From CALVUJ01 sp045119835 (lineage in GTDB: Bacteria > Bacillota_I > Bacilli_A > RFN20 > DUOF01), in contig JBGVED010000041.1 of NCBI GenBank assembly GCA_045119835.1, positions 36,973-100,972 of the forward strand: a stretch of 64,000 nt of DNA, in the 5' to 3' direction. Numbering within the stretch: position 1 is the stretch's first letter; each line of letters begins with the position of its first letter. Below are positions 1 through 8,008 of the stretch, piece by piece. The translations under genes and the position numbers were made by a program. The notes under the pieces were generated by a model. That model was not told the origin of the DNA and made no database searches. It saw nothing but the letters and a program-made list of their open reading frames with translations.

Positions 1-119
1 AAAAGATGGTTGAAAATACTTTTCAGGGGTTTGATATCTCTATCCAACCTATTTCGATAAATGTGTGTGCTCATTGTGGCCCTGGAACAATTGGCTTAGG
101 ATATTGTAAAAAATGGTAA
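1..119 (+). CDS. DegV family fatty-acid-binding protein, C-terminal fragment
   Basis: Reading frame open from the left edge (codons in phase from position 3) and closed by TAA at 117-119. The 38 visible residues end in CAHCGPGTIGLGY, the typical last strand of DegV proteins, where the H-x-GPG-x-(I/L)-G turn helps to hold a fatty-acid head group. DegV (FakB-like) proteins present fatty acids to a kinase for phospholipid synthesis. The rest of the gene lies outside the window, so the specificity cannot be judged. It converges on the next gene through a shared hairpin terminator. Confidence 0.75.
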   Translation, partial: KMVENTFQGFDISIQPISINVCAHCGPGTIGLGYCKKW

Positions 120-149
120 AAAAAAAGAAGTGGTATCACTTCTTTTTTT
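119..149. terminator. bidirectional intrinsic terminator
   Basis: GAAGTG (127-132) and CACTTC (137-142) form a stem with a 4-base loop, flanked by an A-run on the left and a T-run on the right. It can therefore terminate both the DegV gene and the convergent minus-strand gene ending at 148. Confidence 0.8.
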
Positions 150-684
150 AACTTTCAACTTTATATCTATCAAATCTAACCAACGACCATGTAAAGTAAT
201 TTCCATCAATCATATCTTTTACAAACACAACTAAACCTTTTTCATCGCGTACTATTCTCTCATTATCTAATGTGTAGCTAACTTTCATATCAACTAAATA
301 ATTCATGTACCTTCCTTCATTTTCCAAATCACATTTTGGCACATAATCTTCAAAGGCATTTGAAAAATAACATTGATATTTTCCATCTCCAAATAATTCT
401 TTATTTTTTATTTCTAGTTTTAAATCACTAACCCCCTCATAATGGTAAACATAATTTAAAGTTGAAACAAAGTTATTATACAAAACATCATTGTTACTTT
501 TAGCAACAAAACTTTTATTTCTTTTCTCATCATTTAGTTCTACTGTTTCAATAAAATACTTCATCGTTATTTTAGAAGTTATTATTTCATCTCTATTCGA
601 GTATAAAACTCCTGTTAAAATTAACATTGTTGCTATTATAATTATCAAAAATATTTTCCATCCTACATTAAGTATTTTTTGCAT
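148..684 (-). CDS. small membrane-anchored protein, function unknown
   Basis: About 178 residues. One hydrophobic segment at residues 8-27 follows a short basic start, so the rest probably lies outside the membrane. The remaining polar domain has two cysteines (CYFSN and PKCDL regions) and matches no family I know. The ATG at 684 is preferred over the upstream GTG at 693, because the GAGG ribosome-binding sequence overlaps that GTG and sits 8-9 bases before the ATG. The gene stands alone, divergent from peptide deformylase and convergent with DegV. No function is proposed. Confidence 0.55.
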   Translation of the reverse strand: MQKILNVGWKIFLIIIIATMLILTGVLYSNRDEIITSKITMKYFIETVELNDEKRNKSFVAKSNNDVLYNNFVSTLNYVYHYEGVSDLKLEIKNKELFGDGKYQCYFSNAFEDYVPKCDLENEGRYMNYLVDMKVSYTLDNERIVRDEKGLVVFVKDMIDGNYFTWSLVRFDRYKVES

Positions 685-748
685 ATTAAACACCTCTAAT
701 TTAGTATATCAAAGACTTCTACACTTACAAATAATTTTAGAAATATTA

Positions 749-777
749 TTGTTAGTTTTTTAAAAGTGTTATATACT
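749..777 (+). promoter_or_regulatory. sigma-A type promoter of def
   Basis: TTGTTA (749-754), a 17-base spacer and TATACT (772-777) lie 25 bases before the def start codon. Both hexamers and the spacing fit the vegetative promoter consensus. Confidence 0.6.
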
Positions 778-801
778 AAGAAAAGTAAAGGATTTGATTT
801 A

Positions 802-1344
802 ATGAAAGTTTTTGATATTGTCACAGACAAAAAGTTTCTTCAACAAATTTGTGAAGAAGTATCTTTGCCTTTGAGTAAAGAGGATAAAGAATTATTAATA
901 GAAATGGTCGAGTACTTAAAAACCTCTCAAAATGATGAGTTAGCAGAAAAATACAATATTAGACCTGGAGTAGGATTAGCTGCAAATCAAATAGGAATTA
1001 AAAAAAGAATGATTGCTATTTATTTTGAGGAGGAAGATAAAATTCACCAATATGCCTTAGTTAACCCTAAAATAGTTTCCTATTCTGTAAAGCAATGTTG
1101 TTTAGATAATGGTGAAGGATGCTTGTCAGTTCCTAAAGATGAAGAAGGATATGTATATAGATATTATAAAGTTACTGTTAAAGGATATGACGCTTTAACA
1201 GAAAAAGAAGTAACTATTAAAGCTAGAGGGTACTTATCTATAATTTTGCAACACGAAATTGATCATCTTGAAGGGGTATTATACACTGATAGAATAGATA
1301 AAAAGGATCCATTTAAAGTAATTGAAGACGCAATTTTAATTTAA
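802..1344 (+). CDS. def: peptide deformylase
   Basis: Metalloenzyme that removes the formyl group from the N-terminal methionine of nascent proteins in the cytoplasm. All three family motifs are present: GVGLAANQIG (residues 56-65), EGCLSVP (105-111, with the metal-binding Cys107) and HEIDHLEG (151-158, with both metal-binding His and the catalytic Glu). At 180 residues it has the usual length of the type 2 enzymes of Gram-positives. The ATG at 802 is chosen because AAAGGA lies 9 bases upstream; an in-frame GTG at 766 precedes the predicted transcription start and is not credible. The gene is monocistronic, followed by two tRNA genes. Confidence 0.95.
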   Translation: MKVFDIVTDKKFLQQICEEVSLPLSKEDKELLIEMVEYLKTSQNDELAEKYNIRPGVGLAANQIGIKKRMIAIYFEEEDKIHQYALVNPKIVSYSVKQCCLDNGEGCLSVPKDEEGYVYRYYKVTVKGYDALTEKEVTIKARGYLSIILQHEIDHLEGVLYTDRIDKKDPFKVIEDAILI

Positions 1345-1396
1345 TTGTATAAAAACACTTGCAAAAATTATTTGTTTTTTATATAATTATTTGCGT

Positions 1397-1473
1397 GTCC
1401 ACGTAGCTCAGCTGGATAGAGCAACGGCCTTCTAAGCCGTAGGTCAGGGGTTCGAATCCCTTCGTGGACGCCA
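1397..1473 (+). tRNA. tRNA-Arg (anticodon TCT)
   Basis: 77-base cloverleaf with a GTCCACG/CGTGGAC acceptor stem, D arm GCTC..GAGC, anticodon stem ACGGC/GCCGT around loop CTTCTAA (anticodon TCT), T arm with GGTTCGAATCC and an encoded CCA end. It reads AGA/AGG, the main arginine codons of an A+T-rich genome. Confidence 0.96.
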
Positions 1474-1487
1474 TTTTTTTTATAAAA

Positions 1488-1564
1488 GCGATCTTAGCTC
1501 AGCTGGATAGAGCGTTGGTCTACGAAACCAAAGGTCAGGGGTTCGAATCCCTTAGGTCGCACCA
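1488..1564 (+). tRNA. tRNA-Arg (anticodon ACG)
   Basis: 77-base cloverleaf 14 bases after the previous tRNA. The acceptor stem is GCGATCT/AGGTCGC with one G-T pair, the anticodon stem is TTGGT/ACCAA around CTACGAA (anticodon ACG), followed by a T arm and encoded CCA. The ACG anticodon is normally deaminated to ICG to read CGN codons. Probably transcribed together with tRNA-Arg(TCT). Confidence 0.96.
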
Positions 1565-1577
1565 TGAGTACAAATTC

Positions 1578-1604
1578 AACCTAGAGAAATCTAGGTTTTT
1601 TTAT
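1578..1604 (+). terminator. intrinsic terminator of the tRNA-Arg pair
   Basis: Perfect 8-bp stem AACCTAGA/TCTAGGTT with a GAAA tetraloop and a run of T, 13 bases after the second tRNA. Confidence 0.9.
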
Positions 1605-1615
1605 TTTAATTTTAT

Positions 1616-1643
1616 AAAAAAAAGAGAATCAACGATTCTCTTT
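1616..1643 (-). terminator. intrinsic terminator of the M20 peptidase gene
   Basis: Perfect 10-bp stem (AAAGAGAATC/GATTCTCTTT, loop AAC). Read on the minus strand it is followed by an unbroken T-run, placing it about 65 bases after the stop of the gene at 1709-2797. Confidence 0.85.
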
Positions 1644-1708
1644 AAAAATTCACTATTATTTTACATTTATTTATCCTTTTTCTTAAGATAAACTCATACT
1701 TTATTTGA

Positions 1709-2797
1709 TTAATAGTACATTTTATTTATTTCAGCTATTAATTTCATAAATATTTTATTATATTTTTTATAGTCTTCTATAACCATGTATTCATTAGGTT
1801 TGTGAGCTAAATTTAAATCTCCTACTCCAAATAAAATTGCATCTCCACTATAATTCTGATAATATCCAGCTTCACATCCGCCACTAAAACTATCAATTTT
1901 TAAATTTAAATTATAGCAAATTTTTTCTATGTTATTTTTGTTTTTACAACTAAGTGGGGGAATCTCCAATTCTTTAGTCATCTTTATTTCAGTTTTATAT
2001 TCTTTTTCTAACTCTTTTATCTTTATATTAATTAAATTTATAACTTCTTTATAATTATCAATACTTGTTGTTCTAATATCATAAGACATTGTCGCATAGT
2101 CTGGAATTCTATTGATTATGGTTCCTCCATTAACAATATTACTATTCATAACTAAATTATCATATTTATTACTTAATTCCTCTATATATGTAATTAGTTT
2201 AGCTAATATACAAATTGAGTTTATTCCCTTTTGTGGTGTACTACTGTGGCAACTTTTTCCATATACTTCAACTTTATATTCAAAGCATCCATTTGAAATA
2301 TTATTTACTTTCATACTGGTTGGTTCTCCTATAATAGTAAATTTAGGTTTTATATTATTTTTCTTTAACTGTTGTATTATGCATTCAATACCTTTTAACT
2401 GAGTTTCTTCATCAGTAGTTAATGCTAAAACAATAGGACAATTACATTCTTTTAAGTCATCTATTAGTTCAATAACACTTGATGTAAAACATTTCATATC
2501 GATAACTCCAAGTCCATATGCTTTTCCATCTTTTATAACTAAATCATACGGATTTGTTAAATATGCTTTTTCATCTGCATTTACGGTATCTATGTGTCCC
2601 GATAAGATAATTGGTTCTATATTTTTCAATTCACAATTAATGCCTATGATGATATTGTTTTTACCATTTTCTCCTGTAACATATTGTATTTCTTTTACTT
2701 TCTCTTTTAATGCTTGTTCTATGTAAGATAAAATTTCTTTTTCTTTATTATCTGATTTAATACTTACTAAATCTTTTAAAATTTTTAAATCATTCAT
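1709..2797 (-). CDS. M20 family metallopeptidase (ArgE/DapE-like deacylase)
   Basis: Zinc-dependent amidohydrolase of the acetylornithine deacetylase / succinyl-diaminopimelate desuccinylase family, 362 residues. Two-metal centre: SGHIDTV (66-72, His68 and Asp70), GLGVIDMK with Asp100, the catalytic TTDEE (Glu130/131), IGEPT (Glu158) and a C-terminal LAHKPNE His. The dimerisation domain starts with the CHSSTP stretch (His184). Family members act on N-acyl amino acids or dipeptides, and the substrate cannot be told from sequence. A good Shine-Dalgarno (AGGAGGG) sits before the ATG. The gene lies 11 bases after trpS and is probably co-transcribed with it. Confidence 0.85.
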   Translation of the reverse strand: MNDLKILKDLVSIKSDNKEKEILSYIEQALKEKVKEIQYVTGENGKNNIIIGINCELKNIEPIILSGHIDTVNADEKAYLTNPYDLVIKDGKAYGLGVIDMKCFTSSVIELIDDLKECNCPIVLALTTDEETQLKGIECIIQQLKKNNIKPKFTIIGEPTSMKVNNISNGCFEYKVEVYGKSCHSSTPQKGINSICILAKLITYIEELSNKYDNLVMNSNIVNGGTIINRIPDYATMSYDIRTTSIDNYKEVINLINIKIKELEKEYKTEIKMTKELEIPPLSCKNKNNIEKICYNLNLKIDSFSGGCEAGYYQNYSGDAILFGVGDLNLAHKPNEYMVIEDYKKYNKIFMKLIAEINKMYY

Positions 2798-2808
2798 TTT
2801 TATCCCTC

Positions 2809-3798
2809 CTAATTTAAACCTAAGACATTAGTAACTCTACTTAAAGTTTCACTTGCTACTATTCTTGCTTTTTTTGATCCCTCTTTTAAAATTTCATCTA
2901 GTAAATCTTTATTATTATATTTTTTGAAATTTGCTTGTATCTGATTTAATAAATTACAAACAACATCTGCTACTTCTTTTTTTAATTCTCCATATCCTTT
3001 ACCTTCATATCTTTTTTCAATTGAATCAAAGCTTTCGTTGGTTATCTTTGATAGTATACTCATTAAATTAGATATTCCAGGTTGTTTTTCTTCATCAAAT
3101 TTCACCTTATTACAATCATCAGTAATCGCACTCATAATTTTTTTCCTTGCAACATTAATATCATCCATTAAAAATATCGTTCCTTTATTATTTCCATCAT
3201 CTGATTTATTCATCTTTTCCAAGGGATTTTGCAAATTAAGAACTTTGTTTGCAACTGGTGCAACATAAACATCTGGCATATTTAATACTGGTTTATATTT
3301 TTTATTAAATCTTTGTGCTAAATCTCTTGTTAACTCTACATGTTGCTGTTGATCTTTTCCAACTGGCACTATATCTGTATTATACAATAAAATATCTCCT
3401 ACCATTAATGTTGGATAAACAAATAATCCTGTATCTACGCCTTCTTTTCCTAATCCTTGTGATTTACACTTAAATTGAGTCATTCTACTTAACTCGCCCA
3501 TTTTTGTTTGAAATGTCATTATAAATCCCATTGTTCCATGCTCTAATACATCACTTTGCTTAAAGACTATTGTTTTATTAAAATCTACTCCACACGCCAA
3601 ATACATAGCAATACAATTATAAATATCTTCTTTTAATTTCTTTGGTTCTTTGTAACTTGTTATCGCATGCAAATCTGCTATAAATATATAACTTTTGTAA
3701 TTGTTTTGTCTATCCACAAAATTTTTAATTGCTCCTAGATAATTTCCTAATGTTAGATTTCCACTTGGTCTAACTCCCGTTAACATAACTTTTTCCAT
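2809..3798 (-). CDS. trpS: tryptophanyl-tRNA synthetase
   Basis: Charges tRNA-Trp with tryptophan. Class I synthetase of 329 residues, the normal length. The HIGH-type signature appears as TLGN (residues 16-19), followed by the GKDQQQH stretch (148-154) and the KMSKS-type loop as KMNKS (195-199). The ATG at 3798 is chosen because AGGAGG lies 10 bases before it; the in-frame extension upstream runs into the terminator hairpin of the leader and is not coding. Expression is probably controlled by the leader at 3799-4021, which contains a Trp-rich leader peptide and an attenuator. The M20 peptidase gene follows directly. Confidence 0.95.
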   Translation of the reverse strand: MEKVMLTGVRPSGNLTLGNYLGAIKNFVDRQNNYKSYIFIADLHAITSYKEPKKLKEDIYNCIAMYLACGVDFNKTIVFKQSDVLEHGTMGFIMTFQTKMGELSRMTQFKCKSQGLGKEGVDTGLFVYPTLMVGDILLYNTDIVPVGKDQQQHVELTRDLAQRFNKKYKPVLNMPDVYVAPVANKVLNLQNPLEKMNKSDDGNNKGTIFLMDDINVARKKIMSAITDDCNKVKFDEEKQPGISNLMSILSKITNESFDSIEKRYEGKGYGELKKEVADVVCNLLNQIQANFKKYNNKDLLDEILKEGSKKARIVASETLSRVTNVLGLN

Positions 3799-3831
3799 TT
3801 TCCTTTTTCCTCCTAATAAATTTTTATAAAC

Positions 3832-3876
3832 AAAAAGCCCACACATGTAATATTCAATAAAACATACGTGGGCTTT
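3832..3876 (-). terminator. attenuator (intrinsic terminator) in the trpS leader
   Basis: On the minus strand a 14-bp stem (AAAGCCCAC continuing through two G-U pairs to ATG) closes a 15-base loop and runs into TTTTTG. It lies only about 18 bases before the trpS Shine-Dalgarno, so trpS can be expressed only if this terminator is bypassed. Confidence 0.85.
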
Positions 3877-3905
3877 ATATATTCAATTATCTATGTAATC
3901 CATTA

Positions 3906-3944
3906 TATGTTTTATGAAGCATCAAAAAGCATTCACAAAACATA
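3906..3944 (-). promoter_or_regulatory. leader hairpin with an alternative partner, trpS 5' region
   Basis: Two arms of 13 bases (3932-3944 and 3906-3918) pair with a single G-U. The downstream arm is also complementary, with one bulge, to the loop side of the trpS terminator (about 3852-3866). Loop bases 3918-3924 can pair with 3973-3979 inside the leader-peptide codons. These mutually exclusive pairings are what an attenuator needs; which form dominates is not shown by the sequence. Confidence 0.55.
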
Positions 3945-3965
3945 ACCTAGTTTGCGAACGCCTAA

Positions 3966-4001
3966 TTATTTATGATGCCACCAAACAAATGAATTAAACA
4001 T
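3966..4001 (-). CDS. trpS leader peptide with tandem Trp codons
   Basis: Eleven-codon reading frame MFNSFVWWHHK ending in TAA, too short for normal gene calling. AAGGAAG lies 9 bases before the ATG, and the start sits about 20 bases after the predicted transcription start. Codons 7 and 8 are consecutive TGG, rare for such a short frame, and the downstream gene is the tryptophanyl-tRNA synthetase. By analogy with trpL-type leaders, a ribosome stalled at the Trp codons would change the folding of the RNA between here and the terminator at 3832-3876. No T-box sequence is present. The role is inferred; the reading frame and the context are seen directly. Confidence 0.7.
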   Translation of the reverse strand: MFNSFVWWHHK

Positions 4002-4027
4002 AATAACATTCTTCCTTTCTTTTCCTT

Positions 4028-4057
4028 ATTATATACACTAATCTTTTTTTATTGCAA
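4028..4057 (-). promoter_or_regulatory. sigma-A type promoter of trpS
   Basis: TTGCAA and TATAAT separated by 18 bases on the minus strand. Predicted start near 4021, which gives a leader RNA of about 220 bases before trpS. Confidence 0.65.
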
Positions 4058-4065
4058 GATAATTT

Positions 4066-4096
4066 TATAAAAAAAGCCTCATGAATGAGACTTTTT
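4066..4096 (-). terminator. intrinsic terminator of the lipoprotein gene
   Basis: Minus-strand hairpin AAAAAGTCTCAT/ATGAGGCTTTTT with one G-U pair and a T-run, just past the stop of the gene at 4120. It separates that gene from the trpS promoter. Confidence 0.8.
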
Positions 4097-4119
4097 CGTT
4101 TTTACTAATATCTTTTAAG

Positions 4120-4986
4120 TTATGAAATACGGCCAACTATATCATTTGTTATATTAGTGTTAGACTTGTTTTCAGTACTTCCACTTTCATTCCAACTAAC
4201 AGTAGTTTTTGTTGAAGTGTTTGATGATTGAGTAGCGCCATTAGACAAACACCCAACTATTTGTCCTGCATCTCTGTCTGCTTTTACTTGAGTATCTTCT
4301 ACTGAACAATTAGTTAAAGATGCATTATCCTCCTGATGCAAACCTTTAGCAAAATGTCCTGCAATTGCACCGGCTTTATCTCCACTATCGTCTACGTTAG
4401 CATACAAACAATTTACTATACTATTTTTTACATGACAGTTACTTATTGTCGCATTTAAATTGAAACCAGTTATAACTCCTGTATAGTGATTTCCTTTAAC
4501 ATTAGCTTTATTTATAGTTAAATTTTTTACTACACCTTGATTAAGTCCGATAAAACCCACTCCAGCAGATGATGTTGAAGAACCTAATCCACCTTTTGAA
4601 AACGCTGTTATTTTCAAATTGTGAATAGTGTGATTTTGTCCATCAAATTCCCCTTTAAAAACCGCTCCTTCTGTACTATCTATTTGTCCCACATAGTTTA
4701 GTGAACCATATCCTATTGGAGTCCATTCTTTATTTGCAAGATCCATGTCTTTTGCTAATTTAATAATATATCCAGAATAATCATTTCCTTCATTAACATT
4801 CTTCGCAAGTCCTGCGAGTTCCTCTGCCGTATCAATTGTTATTATCCCCTCTTCTGCTTCACTAACTTCTTCAATTGTTCCATCCCATGTTTCTATTTTT
4901 TCTTTATCTTTGCCGCATGCTGTTAAAGAAAGTGAACAAGGTATTATAAAACAGGTTGCTATTGCTTTTTTTATAAATTTATGCAC
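4120..4986 (-). CDS. surface lipoprotein with GLUG-like repeats
   Basis: 288 residues. Basic N terminus, hydrophobic stretch and lipobox LTAC with Cys24 as the lipidation site, so it should be anchored to the outer face of the membrane. Residues 45-250 contain the pattern of secreted beta-helix/GLUG proteins: KEWTPIG, FKGEFDGQNHTIHNL, GFIGLNQGVVKNLTI, then two further glycine-rich turns. The C-terminal 40 residues are rich in Ser, Thr and Asn. Such proteins act in adhesion or substrate contact, but no ligand can be named. The start is GTG, 7 bases after AAAGGAG. It stands between valS and trpS with its own terminator. Confidence 0.75.
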   Translation of the reverse strand: MHKFIKKAIATCFIIPCSLSLTACGKDKEKIETWDGTIEEVSEAEEGIITIDTAEELAGLAKNVNEGNDYSGYIIKLAKDMDLANKEWTPIGYGSLNYVGQIDSTEGAVFKGEFDGQNHTIHNLKITAFSKGGLGSSTSSAGVGFIGLNQGVVKNLTINKANVKGNHYTGVITGFNLNATISNCHVKNSIVNCLYANVDDSGDKAGAIAGHFAKGLHQEDNASLTNCSVEDTQVKADRDAGQIVGCLSNGATQSSNTSTKTTVSWNESGSTENKSNTNITNDIVGRIS

Positions 4987-5012
4987 TTTTTTACTCCTTT
5001 CTTTTTTTGATT

Positions 5013-5037
5013 AATAATATGTTTTTTTCATATTATT
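5013..5037 (-). promoter_or_regulatory. hairpin or operator in the 5' region of the lipoprotein gene
   Basis: Perfect 9-bp inverted repeat AATAATATG/CATATTATT with a 7-base spacer, about 15 bases upstream of the Shine-Dalgarno. No T-run follows, so it is not a terminator. It could be a protein-binding site or an mRNA-stabilising hairpin. Confidence 0.35.
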
Positions 5038-5091
5038 TACTATTATTATTTGCATATTTAATAGTTGAATACTTTTATTACATTTTTTTGT

Positions 5092-5121
5092 AAAAAAAAG
5101 AATTGCTTTTTGGCAATTCTT
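5092..5121 (-). terminator. intrinsic terminator of valS
   Basis: Perfect 9-bp stem AAGAATTGC/GCAATTCTT with a 6-base loop followed by a T-run on the minus strand, directly after the valS stop at 5127. Confidence 0.9.
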
Positions 5122-5126
5122 GATTT

Positions 5127-7763
5127 TTACATATTTATTAAATTGTTTTTTTGAGTATTTAAATTATTTATCATTGTTTGTAATTCATTTACTCTAAGTT
5201 TTGTTTCTTCAACTTTATTTGCTGGAGCTTTCGCTAAGAAACCTGGATTATTAATCATACCTGATAACTTCATTAATTCTGTATTTAACTTTGTATATTC
5301 TCTTTCTATTCTAGCTAATTCTTCTTCTTTATCTACTAATTCATTTAAAGATAAATAAGCTTCCATAGAAGGTGCTACTACTGCTACTGAAGATGCAGGA
5401 ATATTTTCCTTTGCTTCATACACAGATATATTTTCTGCGAATCCCAATTTTTGAATAAAACTAGTTGCGGCGATAATATTTTCCTTATCTTTACTTACAA
5501 AAATTATATCACTCTTTTTAGTTGGGTGAATATTCATATTACTTCTTACATTTCTAATACCAACTATAATTTGTTTTAAATTTTCAACACTATTTTCTTC
5601 CTCATCATAACTATTAGTAACTACAGGCCAATTTTCTTTCATTATGCTTTCTTTTGTATTAGCTAAATTAACATAAATTTTTTCACTAACAAATGGCATG
5701 AATGGATGTAATAAAGTTAATGCTGATTTTAAAACATAATTTAGAGTATATTGAGCCTCTTTTTTATTTGTGCAAGTTTCACTATATAGACGAGGTTTAA
5801 CCATTTCGATATACCAGTCACAGAACTCATCCCAAATAAAACTATAGATTTGTTCCAATGCCAATCCTAGTTCATATTTAGATAAATTATCTTCCATATT
5901 TTTTATTGTTTTATTTAACTTATTTAAAATCCATTTATCTTCGATTGCTAATTTTGAATAATCACATGTAGCAATAGAATTTTCATCTTCAGGCAAATTC
6001 ATTAAAACAAATTTTGAAGCATTCCATACTTTGTTAGCAAAGTTTTTAGCACTTTCTAGTTTTTCTGGAAGGTATCTTAAATCATTACCTGGAGCTGTAT
6101 TTAATACTAGAGAAAATCTTAAAGCATCACATCCATACTCTTCAATAACTTTAAGTGGATCAATACCATTTCCTAAAGATTTAGACATTTTTCTTCCTTG
6201 ACTATCTCTTACCAATCCATGAATATAAACTGTATTAAATGGAACTTTTCCAGTGTGTTCAATGGCAGAGAATATCATTCTTGCTACCCAGAAGAAGATG
6301 ATATCATATCCAGTTACTAAATCACTTGTTGGATAGAAATATTTGTATTCCTCAGTTTCTTTAGGGAAGCCTAATGTTGAAAATGGCCATAAAGCACTTG
6401 AAAACCATGTATCTAATGTATCTGTTTCTTGAGTAAATGATGTATGTCCACATTTGCTACATTTAATAGGAGCATCACCAACATGTATTTCATTACATTT
6501 ATCACAATAGTAAACAGGTATTCTATGTCCCCACCAAATTTGTCTAGAAATACACCAGTCTTGAATATTTTCCATCCAGTTATAATAAACCTTAGAAAAT
6601 CTTTCAGGTACAAACTTTATTTCTCCATCTCTTACTGCCTTAATTGCAGGTTCTGCCAAAGGTTTCATTTTAACAAACCATTGAGTAGAAATTTTAGGTT
6701 CAATTGTATGGTGACATCTTTGGCAATGTCCAACATTGTGTGAATAATCTTCAGTTTTGATTAAATTACCTTCTTTTTTTAGTCTTTCAACAATTGCATT
6801 TCTGGCATCAATTAAATCCATTCCCTCATATTCTTTAACTAAATCAAGCATTTTTCCATCATCACCAAATACGTTAATGATATCAAGATTATGTTTTAAT
6901 CCTGCTTCATAGTCATTAGGATCATGAGCAGGAGTAATTTTAACTGCTCCTGTACCAAATTCCATTTCAACAAATTCATCGGCAATTAAAGGGATTTCTT
7001 TGTTCATAATAGGTAATACTACTGTTTTTCCTACTAAATCTTTATAACGTGGGTCATTTGGATTTACAGCTACAGCAACATCACCTAACATTGTTTCTGG
7101 ACGAGTAGTAGCAACAGTTACGTAGTATGATTTATCTTTTGAATAATAGTTTATATACCATAAATGTCCTGCTTCTTCTTCAAATTCAACTTCAGCGTCA
7201 CTTATAGCAGTACCACAATTACTACACCAGTTAACCATTCTTTTTCCCTTATAAATTAATCCTTTATTATATAAGTCTACAAATACTTTTTTAACTGCCT
7301 CATTATTACCATCATCCATTGTAAATCTTTCTTTACTCCAGTCGCAAGAACAACCAATTTTACGTAGTTGAGTAGTGATAGTTCCTCCATATTGCTTTTT
7401 CCAATCCCAAGCTCTATCTAAGAATTTTTCTCTTCCTAATTCTTCTTTACTGGTTCCTTCTTCTTTTAATTTAGCAACGATTTTAGCTTCAGTTGCAAGT
7501 GCTGCATGGTCAACACCTGGAATCCATAAAGCATTATATCCTTTTGCTCTTTTATATCTAATTAAAATATCTTGCAATGTGTTATCCATCGCGTGTCCCA
7601 TGTGTAAAACACCAGTAATATTTGGTGGAGGCATAACTATTGTGTATGGCTCTTTTTTATAGTCTACTGAAGCCATAAAATAATTTTTACTTTCCCAATT
7701 TTTATAAAGTTCATCTTCAAAACTTTGTGGTTCATATTTTCCTTCTAATCCATTTTTATTCAT
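5127..7763 (-). CDS. valS: valyl-tRNA synthetase
   Basis: Charges tRNA-Val. 878 residues, full length. PPPNITG followed by HMGH (54-57), the DWSKERFTMD region, an editing domain with GDVAVAVNP, zinc-ribbon-like CSNCG and CDKC..CSKCG pairs, and KMSKS in the second half. The last 60 residues are the coiled-coil arm that binds tRNA-Val. The ATG at 7763 follows AAGGAAGGG; the longer open frame upstream runs through the T-box terminator and is not coding. Expression is controlled by the T-box leader upstream and ends in its own terminator. Confidence 0.97.
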   Translation of the reverse strand: MNKNGLEGKYEPQSFEDELYKNWESKNYFMASVDYKKEPYTIVMPPPNITGVLHMGHAMDNTLQDILIRYKRAKGYNALWIPGVDHAALATEAKIVAKLKEEGTSKEELGREKFLDRAWDWKKQYGGTITTQLRKIGCSCDWSKERFTMDDGNNEAVKKVFVDLYNKGLIYKGKRMVNWCSNCGTAISDAEVEFEEEAGHLWYINYYSKDKSYYVTVATTRPETMLGDVAVAVNPNDPRYKDLVGKTVVLPIMNKEIPLIADEFVEMEFGTGAVKITPAHDPNDYEAGLKHNLDIINVFGDDGKMLDLVKEYEGMDLIDARNAIVERLKKEGNLIKTEDYSHNVGHCQRCHHTIEPKISTQWFVKMKPLAEPAIKAVRDGEIKFVPERFSKVYYNWMENIQDWCISRQIWWGHRIPVYYCDKCNEIHVGDAPIKCSKCGHTSFTQETDTLDTWFSSALWPFSTLGFPKETEEYKYFYPTSDLVTGYDIIFFWVARMIFSAIEHTGKVPFNTVYIHGLVRDSQGRKMSKSLGNGIDPLKVIEEYGCDALRFSLVLNTAPGNDLRYLPEKLESAKNFANKVWNASKFVLMNLPEDENSIATCDYSKLAIEDKWILNKLNKTIKNMEDNLSKYELGLALEQIYSFIWDEFCDWYIEMVKPRLYSETCTNKKEAQYTLNYVLKSALTLLHPFMPFVSEKIYVNLANTKESIMKENWPVVTNSYDEEENSVENLKQIIVGIRNVRSNMNIHPTKKSDIIFVSKDKENIIAATSFIQKLGFAENISVYEAKENIPASSVAVVAPSMEAYLSLNELVDKEEELARIEREYTKLNTELMKLSGMINNPGFLAKAPANKVEETKLRVNELQTMINNLNTQKNNLINM

Positions 7764-7777
7764 AATACCCTTCCTTT

Positions 7778-8002
7778 CAAAAAAAAACACGAATAGCTCA
7801 TCAAAGGACGAAGCTACTCGTGGTACCACCTTATTTTATTCTCTTAAGTCTTAATGCGACAACACATTACTTCTTACTATTAGTTCAGAAGTACAACTCC
7901 CAAGCTACCTTCACTTACTCTTCTTTAAAAAGGACTTTCACCCGATGATCCTTTATCTCTAATAAGTACTAACTAAGTTACTCCTCTTGTTCTTCGTTTT
8001 AT
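7778..8002 (-). promoter_or_regulatory. T-box riboswitch of valS
   Basis: The leader RNA carries the conserved T-box AAGGTGGTACCACG (about 7819-7832), whose TGGT matches the ACCA end expected of tRNA-Val. The same segment forms the 5' arm of a terminator hairpin (CACGAGTAGCT 7812-7822 with AGCTATTCGTG 7788-7798, then T9). A GTA Val codon at 7906-7908, in the 3' part of the first large stem, is a plausible specifier. Uncharged tRNA-Val would stabilise the antiterminator and switch valS on. This fills the roughly 340-base gap between valS and the next gene. Confidence 0.92.
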
Positions 8003-8008
8003 ACAGCA

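Noticed and set aside
1464..1691. Open frame on the plus strand over the second tRNA-Arg
   Set aside because: It runs through a tRNA gene and a terminator, has no Shine-Dalgarno and has no recognisable protein content.
3901..3949. Second short frame in the trpS leader (starts ATGTTTTGTGAATGC)
   Set aside because: It has only AGG two bases before the ATG, lies within the hairpin arms and has no Trp codons.
3799..4021. T-box riboswitch before trpS
   Set aside because: No AGGGTGGNACCGCG-type sequence overlaps the terminator 5' arm; the only GGTGGC lies inside the leader-peptide codons, far from the terminator.
7764..7829. N-terminal extension of valS
   Set aside because: The extra codons are the T-box terminator hairpin read as protein; the true start has a good Shine-Dalgarno at 7763.
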